Shown here: positions 1-7,500 of the stretch, piece after piece
Layout: each line of letters opens with the position of its first letter
Position numbering within the stretch: position 1 is the stretch's first letter
Origin: Deltaproteobacteria bacterium
Lineage (GTDB): Bacteria > Desulfobacterota > Desulfovibrionia > Desulfovibrionales > Desulfovibrionaceae
DNA: 9,926 bases
Reading direction: 5' to 3'
Assembly (NCBI GenBank): GCA_031253875.1
Contig: JAIRVN010000043.1
Span: 1-9,926, forward strand
Notes under the pieces: generated by a model
The model's database searches: none
Seen by the model: the letters and a program-made list of their open reading frames with translations, nothing else
What the model was told of the DNA's origin: nothing
Program-made: the position numbers and the translations under genes

Positions 1-246
1 CGTGGGCCTGGAAGCGCCGAATATGTCCGAGAAGCGATCGTTTTTATAGCCGGCCATCAATTTTCTGGTAAGCGCATCGTCAACGTTCACGAGGGTTATG
101 CCTTCCAGGCTTGTGGAGCTGTCCGCATGCTGCACCTGGGAGTAGCTCGGCCCGGAGGAAGGCAAAGCGCAGCCGGAAAGCGCCGCGGCAATAAGGCATA
201 GCCCGGCCAAAAGGCAAAAATGGTGAAAAACGCTGTTCCGGATCAT
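1..246 (-). CDS. Polysaccharide export outer-membrane lipoprotein, Wza/BexD/KpsD type (N-terminal 82 residues, truncated by window edge)
   Basis: The frame opens with ATG at 246-244 and runs off the window without a stop. An AAGGA ribosome site sits about 8 bases before it, and the AOS stop codon is 12 bases upstream. The first 26 residues form a lipoprotein signal peptide: a basic start (MIRN), a hydrophobic stretch (FCLLAGLCLIAAA) and the lipobox LSGC with Cys26 as the lipidated residue. Ala at +2 gives no inner-membrane retention signal, so the mature protein should reach the outer membrane. After the cysteine comes ALPSSGPS, then a segment around residues 50-58 reading ITLVNVDDA. This 'LPxSGPS ... 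LVxVD' opening is typical of capsule and exopolysaccharide export proteins that form the outer-membrane channel. The conserved export domain itself would lie beyond the edge. As last visible gene of the operon it ties the PKS and AOS to capsule or exopolysaccharide secretion. The family call rests on the N-terminus only. Confidence 0.72.
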   Translation of the reverse strand, partial: MIRNSVFHHFCLLAGLCLIAAALSGCALPSSGPSYSQVQHADSSTSLEGITLVNVDDALTRKLMAGYKNDRFSDIFGASRPT

Positions 247-258
247 CCGCACTATCCT

Positions 259-1581
259 TCAACGCGCCAGTTGTATAAGGGCGCCGCAGGCATCCCGAAT
301 GCTCTGTTCACTGTGTTCGCTTGAAAAAAAGAAACGCAGACGCGCGGCTTTTTCTTCCACCGCCGGGTGCATTATGGGCTGCACATTGATGCCGTTTTCA
401 AATAAACGGTTGGACAGTGTGACCGCCTTGCGCGAACTGCCCAGAATCACCGGAACCACCGAAAAACCTCGGGAAGTGCCGACATTAAGCCCAGCTTCGC
501 GGGCGAGCCGTAGAAACAGTTGCCCCCGTTCCCGCAGGCGCGACACCCGTTCCGGCTCTCGCGCCATAATGCGCAGAGCTTCAAGGGACGCGGCCGCCAG
601 CGGAGGCGATATGCCCACGCTGTACACAAAACCGGGCGCGGCATACTTCAGAATGTCCACCAGCGCCGACGAGCCTGCTATATAGCCTCCGCAAGAGGCC
701 AGGGTTTTGCTGAAGGCGCCCATCCAGATGTCCACATCCGTTCCCGGCAGGCCGTAATGCTCCCATATGCCGCCGCCTGAGGCGCCGAGCACGCCCAAGG
801 CATGGACTTCGTCCACCATGAGAAAGGCGCGGTGGCGCTTCTTTATGGCAACCAGCGCCGGCAGGTCGGGGATATCGCCATCCATGCTGTAGAGTCCTTC
901 CACAACCACAAGCGCGCGCTCAAAGCGCGGACGCAGTTCGCCGAGAAGCGCGTCCAGAGCCGAATGATCATTGTGCGGGAAGGAGCGGCGCGTGGCCCCC
1001 GACAGTTTGATCCCCTCCAGGATGCTGTTGTGGACGAGGCTGTCGTGGACAACGAGATCCTTGGGGCCGAAAAGCGTGCTGATGGTGGCAATGTTGGTGG
1101 CATGGCCGCTGACGAAGACCACGCAGTCGTCAACCCCGTACAGTTGGGCCAAGGCTTTTTCAAGCTGGCGCTGCACAGGCCGTTCGCCCGAAACAAGCCT
1201 GCTGGAGGAAACTGACGTGCTGTACGTCTCAATGGCTTTTACCGCAGCCGCGTTCACCTCCGGGTGACCGGCCAGCCCAAGGTAATTGTAATGGGAAAAA
1301 TTGAGGTATTCCTTGCCGCCGATGCGCGTGACAGGACCGGGCACGCCTTCATGGATTTTGAAAAAGGGGTTGGCGATGCCGTGACGATCGGCCCCGGCTT
1401 TCAGCAGACGTATGGTTTCATAGGCCGGATGATCATTGAAACTAAGCCCGGAAGAGCCTTGCCCCCTGCCGTGCGCGCTCAAAACACGCTCGTCCGCGTC
1501 ACGGTCTGCCTGGATCTTGCGACCGAGCATCCGTTTGATAATCTGCGACGAGACTTTGAATCCGGAATCCGGCTTAGACAT
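259..1581 (-). CDS. PLP-dependent alpha-oxoamine synthase (BioF/Kbl/SPT fold; RkpG/WcbT/Fum8-like acyl offloading enzyme)
   Basis: This 440-residue protein is a complete fold-type I PLP enzyme of the AOS family, which joins an acyl thioester to an amino acid with loss of CO2. Visible motifs are NFSHYNYLGLAGHP (94-107), SSSRLVSGE (125-133) and the PLP-ring stacking histidine in HDSLVHNS (His184). Further on are EGLYSMDGD (228-236), VDEVHALG (Asp257 and His260) and the Schiff-base lysine in GAFSKTLASCGGY (Lys292). About 75 residues precede the core, longer than in plain BioF. ATG at 1581-1579 shares a base with the upstream TAA stop (TAATG). An AAGGAG site lies 8 bases before it inside the PKS gene, so translation is probably coupled. 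Automatic annotation may call it BioF or 2-amino-3-ketobutyrate CoA ligase. No biotin or threonine gene is nearby, and pairing with a PKS that lacks a thioesterase points to chain release from its ACP. The amino-acid partner (alanine, serine or glycine) cannot be read from the sequence. Confidence 0.93.
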   Translation of the reverse strand: MSKPDSGFKVSSQIIKRMLGRKIQADRDADERVLSAHGRGQGSSGLSFNDHPAYETIRLLKAGADRHGIANPFFKIHEGVPGPVTRIGGKEYLNFSHYNYLGLAGHPEVNAAAVKAIETYSTSVSSSRLVSGERPVQRQLEKALAQLYGVDDCVVFVSGHATNIATISTLFGPKDLVVHDSLVHNSILEGIKLSGATRRSFPHNDHSALDALLGELRPRFERALVVVEGLYSMDGDIPDLPALVAIKKRHRAFLMVDEVHALGVLGASGGGIWEHYGLPGTDVDIWMGAFSKTLASCGGYIAGSSALVDILKYAAPGFVYSVGISPPLAAASLEALRIMAREPERVSRLRERGQLFLRLAREAGLNVGTSRGFSVVPVILGSSRKAVTLSNRLFENGINVQPIMHPAVEEKAARLRFFFSSEHSEQSIRDACGALIQLAR

Positions 1582-1583
1582 TA
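1579..1583 (-). promoter_or_regulatory. TAATG stop/start overlap coupling PKS and AOS translation
   Basis: The PKS stop TAA (1583-1581) and the AOS start ATG (1581-1579) share one base. The AOS ribosome site (AAGGAG) lies within the last PKS codons. This geometry usually lets terminating ribosomes reinitiate, which helps keep two partner proteins in proportion. Confidence 0.8.
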
Positions 1584-4500
1584 TGAGTGCTCCTTCACAC
1601 TATGAGTACTGCGACGAGCTTGCGCAATCATGGCCGCCGCCTCATGTTCCGACAATGCTTCCCCATGTCTGCGGGCAAGCTCCATGAGGCCTCCGGCCAT
1701 GGCTCCATCTTCTTCCGCATGATCCCCACCTGCCAATTTGGCCGTTATACGCACGGCGACTTTGTCGATAGTCGGCGCATCTTGCAGCATCATGGCCGGC
1801 AAATGTATGCCGAAGCGCTGCTCCAGCCCGGCGGCCAATTCCACGGCCATAAGGGAATCCATCCCCAGGGATTGCAGCGTGCGGCCGGGATCAATGCGCT
1901 CCACTCCAAGCGACAACACTTTGGCCACTTCTCCAATGATCATGCCGCGCACGATCTCCCTAATTTCGTCCGAGGTTTTTCCGGCAATCAGGGACTGGAT
2001 ATCGCCGAAATTTTCCGCGAATTCCAAGGCGTTTGCGCCGCGCAAGACGAGAGCGAAGCGGGATTTTGCGGTCTGCGACAGCCTCCGTCCCACAAGTCCC
2101 CAGTCGAGATTGGCCAGAATGCGCGGGCAGGCGTTGTCGGCAAGGATAGCGTCGAACTGTTCCAGCGCTTCGGCGGAGGTAAGGGCAGAGCGGCCCAGAT
2201 GCTGCTCAAGGCTTTTTTTCACCGCCTCGTTGCGCGCCAGATAGCCTGTATCGCCTATCGGCCCCCAGGCTACGCAGCTTGCAGGCAAACCCATGCGGCG
2301 GCGCAAGAGGGTCAGTCCCTCCAAGCCCGTATTGGCAGCCGAATAGCCGGCCTGGCCGGGGTTGCCCAGTGCCGCGCTCACCGAAGAGTACAGAATGAAA
2401 TGATCCAGCGGCTGATTCAAAGTGGCTTTATGCAAATGCCACGCTCCGGCAAGCTTGGGAGACAGCACAGCCTCCAGGCTTTGGGCGTCGAGGCGCGCCA
2501 GGACGCGATCATCAAAAACCGCCGCCGCGTGGACGATGCCCCTGATCGGCGGCATGGCTTCGCGCACGCGCCGGATCAGGGCGGCAACCGCTTCGGCGTC
2601 GGCTATATCGCACGCCTCCGCGCACGCTTCCGCGCCGCGGGCGGCAAATTCCGCAATGACGTTATCCGCGCCGGAGGTTTCGCGACCGCGGCGGCCCACC
2701 AAAACAAGACGGCGCACTCCAAGATCCGCCAGCCTGCGGGCGGTGGCCAGGCCAAATCCGCTCAAGCCGCCGGTGATCAGCCAGGTGGAAGCGCCGTCCA
2801 GTACAGGATGCCGGGAAGCACCTTGCGGAGGCACATTAATAGGGGGGGCTTCGTCGCAGGAAACGACAATTTTGCCCACATGCCGCGCCTGCTGCATAAT
2901 CCTGAATGCGTCCGCCGCCTGATCGGCCGGGAACGCCAGATACGGCAAGGGCGTGAAAATCCCCTCGCGGAACAGTTCCATGATTTCCCGGAAAACGTCG
3001 GCTGCCAGTTGTGGGCGGCCTGTAAGCAACTGATCGGCGTCCACAGCGAAGTAGCTGATATTATTTTTGAACGGACGCAGGCCAAGAATGGTGTTTTCCA
3101 CAAAATCGCGTTTGCCCAGTTCGATGAAACGACCGAAAGGCTTGAGCGTCGCGATGCTGCGGCGCATAGCCTCTCCGGCCAGGGAGTTGAGCACCGCGTC
3201 TACCCCCTCGCCGTTTGTGGCGGTAAGGATGTCGCGTTCAAAGGAAAGACTGCGCGAATCGAAAATATTCCGGATGCCGAGCAGTCTGAGGAAGTCGCGC
3301 TTTTCATCGCTTCCGGCTGTGGCGTAAATTTCCGCCCTCAAATGGCGGGCCGCCTGAATGGCCGCAAGACCGACCCCTCCGGCGGCGCCGTGGATCAGCA
3401 CCTTTTCTCCCGGCTGCAACAGTGCGAGATATTTAAGAGAATAGTACGCGGTAAAAAACGCCGTCGGCGCTGTTGCCGTCGCCGCAAAGTCCCACTGTTC
3501 AGGCAGGCGCGTCACCGCGCTGGCCGGAGTGACCACGTGGCTGGCAAAACATGCCGGGGCGAATCCCACTACGGCGTCACCCGGCGCGAAATCCCGCACT
3601 CCGTCTCCCACTTTCGTGACCACTCCGGAAAATTCAAGACCAAGAGTTGCGCCGGCAAAGCCGTTTTCCACGGCATAATCGGGCAAAAGTCCCATCGTGA
3701 GCATAACGTCGCGAAAATTGAGGCCGACGGACATAATCCGCGCCTCTATCTCCCCGGGAGCAGGGATTCTCGCGCTTGCGGCAAGCCAGACAAGATTGCG
3801 CAACTGTCCCGAGGCGGCGAAATCCAAACGGAAACGCTCTGGGCGTTCCATTTTCGGTGAAACGCTCCCGGCATCTTCCCGCAGCATGAGCGCATACCTC
3901 GCGTCGGGAGCGAGCAGAATTTCATTGCATCCGTCCGGGTAGAGAAATTCCTTTTCCAGTTTGGCGGCCGTAAGCGCGGCAGAAGAAGTTCCGGGCACAT
4001 CCACAAGCGTACACTGCAAACCAGGGTACTCGTTCATCACAACGCGCCCGAAACCCCACACGGCGCATTGAGCCGGGCTTGGCGTTCCCGTCGCGGGCAG
4101 ATCCAAAACCGGCGCGCCGCCCCTGGTCACGATCCATAAACGAGACCCGGCTTCGCTTGCATCCGCAAGCTCTCGCGCATAACCCAGCAGGGAAGACAAT
4201 GTTTTTGGCGCGGCATCAGGCAGGTCGTCAGCGCCGCGCATGAAAACCACATGGGCAAAATCCTCGGCATGGGACTCTTGCACGCCAAGAGTAAGTACAA
4301 CCCGCTGATCCATGGACTTCAGGCGTCCACGCAATTCCGCCGCCAAGGGAGCAGAGGCGTCGTCGGCCAACAGCAGCCACGAAGCCGCCGGAGGCGTCGG
4401 CAAGACGATGCTGTCCTCCTGAGGCCGTTTTGCCAGGACAATGTATGCTCCTTCGGCAAGTGCGCCGGCGTCCGGTTCAGTACATACCCGACAATCGACA

Positions 4501-7500
4501 AATCCTTCCTGAGCGAGAGCGCGCTTCCACGCAGCGGGCGAAAGCAGAGATGAGACGTGTTCTTCCGGGATTGTCGCGCTTTGCCGCCACCATGCCGGGT
4601 CAAGCCCTTCCAGAAAATCCGCGCTCCAGTCCGGGTAGCGCTCGGCCAGCAGCACAATGCCTCCCGGCGCTGTTTTCCGTCTGACCTGCGCGAGAACGGA
4701 CCGAATATCGACTGCGCGGTGGAGCACATGGCGAAGGATGACCACATCAAACAGCTCCGGCATGCCGGCTTCGTCGCCCAGCGCCAATTGCGAAGCTTCA
4801 AGCCTGGTCACGGTCACGGCGGCATGCTTTTCATAGCGGATTACGGCCTGTTCAAAGCCTGCGGGATCGGACAGAGCCAGCGCATGCTGAAAACAATCTT
4901 CAGCAAGAACGTTCCCGAGCGTTTCCGTCAGATCGCAGGCGAAGCCGGAAAATTCCAGAACGCGCAGGCGGCGCCCTTCAGGCCAATCGCTCGCGATATG
5001 AGTGATGAGTTCCTTTATGGCCGTACGCGTGCCGAGGTATGTAGGATCGGTGTGCTGCAGGCCGGCCGCCACGGACGCATTGCGGATTTCCTCCAGAAGA
5101 CCGCGGCTGTCAATCCGCCCGAGAAGCAGGTTTTTCAGACGAAGTCCAACACGCCCCAGAAGAATCAGTTGCGGCAGGCATTCCGGCGCATCCCGCAGGA
5201 GGTTCTGCCAAATGGCGTCAGCCGAAAGAAGCTCCTCATCCTCTACAACGATCAGGCGATCTCCATCCACGCGCAGAAGACCTTCATTCAGCAAAAGACG
5301 CTCCAACCACTGCGCGTATGCGGCATTCGGCAACAGGCTGGAGGTGTCGCCGGGCAGATCACGAAATGCCTCCAAGGCAAAGGACAAGGCCATGGCTTCC
5401 AAAAGGGGCAGCGTCTGCGTGTACCATTTTTCGCGTTCATGTCCGTTCCCGGTAAAGACGATCTTAAGACGTTCGGCCAGCGTATTCGTGGAGGGCGTAC
5501 GAGTGGACAGACAATCGACCGGATGGGGGGATAGCCGGGACACGGCTTTCCATGACGATATCCTTTTCTCGCGCCGCGTGGGCGACATGGCCTGGAAACG
5601 GCATTCGGAAGCCTTGGCAAGCAAGTTGCCGGCATCATCAAGCAATTCAAAATCCGCTGTAAGGGAACGAAGTCCGCTACGCCGGACACGGGCACGGATG
5701 CGGGAAACGTCTCCTTGGCGACACCGTTCGACGCGCCCTGCGCCGATGGGCAGAAAAGCCGTGATTTTCTTGAAATCCGTGTCGGCGCCGTGCAATGCGA
5801 CTAACGAATGGAAGCAGGCGTCCAATGCGGCCGGGGGCAGATAGTAGCCGTCTCCATACTCCATGTCGGGGTCGCAATGAACCTCAACGGCATCGCCTGC
5901 CACACGGACGGACTCCACAGCCCGGAATGCGGGGCCATAATCCAGGCCCAGCGCGCTCGCCATTGTATACAGGCTTGTTCCGTCCACGCGCATGGCGTCA
6001 TCGGGCAATGCCGCCATGTTCGCTGAGGGCACACGCCCGGCGGCCGACAATACGCAGCCTGACGCATGCTGGTTCCAGCCTCCAGCGCTCAGACGCGGGC
6101 GGCTCAGGATGCGGAAGTCGCCGTCTCGGGGGTCAAGCAGACAGCGTACGCACAGCGGGTTATCGCCGTCAAACACCATGGGGGAGACGATATCGAGAGC
6201 TTCGACAACCAAATGTTCTCCACCCAGCCATGCCTGCGCGGCAGCTAGGGCCATTTCCACATAGCCCGCGCCGGGAAAGACGATGGCGCTCCCTACCTTG
6301 TGATCATGCAGCCATTGCTGTACGGCGGGATCCAGAATGTTCTCCCAGGCCGTTTCCGCAACGTCCAGACGCCACCCCAGCAAAGGATGCGTACGCCGCC
6401 GTTCGGGAATGCATTCAACGGTTTTGGGATGCCAATAGCGTTCCTTCTGCCATGGATACGTGGGCAGATTCACGCGAACTCCCTTGTAGGGAAAAAATGC
6501 GCCAATGCCCATATGGTTTGCGACCGCATACGTCCGCATTGCTGTTTCGACAATGCGGTTCATGCCGTCATCGCTGCGCAGCAAAGTTGGTAATACGCGC
6601 GCTCTCGCGTCGAAAGAGGCCGCACATTCGCTGATATAACGACGCAGGACGGCATGGGGACCAATTTCTACAAATATCCGGCATCCAAGGCGCAGCAATG
6701 TACCCACGGCGTCATGAAAGCGGACGGGGCAGCGGACGTTGCGCCACCAATACTCGCTGTCCAGTTCTTCGCCGGAGCATGCCTTCCCTGTCACCGATGA
6801 GACGAACGTGGCTGATGCGGATTGTGAGGGAGACAGGCCTTGCAGCTTTTCCAGCAGAACGCTGTGGATAGCATCCATGCTTGCGCTGTGGAATGCGTAG
6901 TCGAGATCAAGCGGGTGAAAAAAATACCCCTGGATCGCCGCATGTTCCCCAATACGCGACAAATTTTTCATGCCGCCGGACAAAGTGACGTTTTGGGGAG
7001 AGTTGATGCCGGTGATTTCCACATCAGCAATGTCCAGTTCTTTGATGAGCTTCCGGGCGGCTTTTTCGGAAAGTCCCACGGCAGCCATACGGCCAGTCCC
7101 TCTGGTCAGCCCCTGTGTTTGGCTCCGCGCGCAGATCACGCGTATGGCCTGCTCTCTGTCCAGCGCTCCTGCAGCCCAAGCCGCCGCGATCTCGCCCATA
7201 CTGTGTCCCATGACGGCTTTGGGAACAACGCCGAATTCCCGCAACAACATGGTTACGGCAACTTGTATGGCGAAAAGCAGAGGCTGGCATATGGTTGTAT
7301 CGTCAAGCAAATCAGGGCGTTCATCTTGCAGGGCTTCCAACAGAGAAAAGCCGGACATGGGGCGCATGCTCGTATCCAGCTCCGTCATGACGCGGGCAAA
7401 ATCCGGAGATTCTCCAAGCAGGACGCGCCCCATTCCGATCCACTGAGCGCCGTTGCCGGAGTAAATGAAGGCAGTATCGCCGCTTTCCGGCAAAGCCTCT

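Noticed and set aside
80..262. 60-residue minus-strand frame starting at TTG 262 after the AOS gene
   Set aside because: It is out of frame with the much better supported lipoprotein frame starting at ATG 246, has no protein-like features, and its start overlaps the AOS stop.
1587..3860. 757-codon plus-strand open frame opposite the PKS
   Set aside because: It is an antisense shadow of the GC-rich synthase gene, with no recognisable domain and a low-complexity basic composition.
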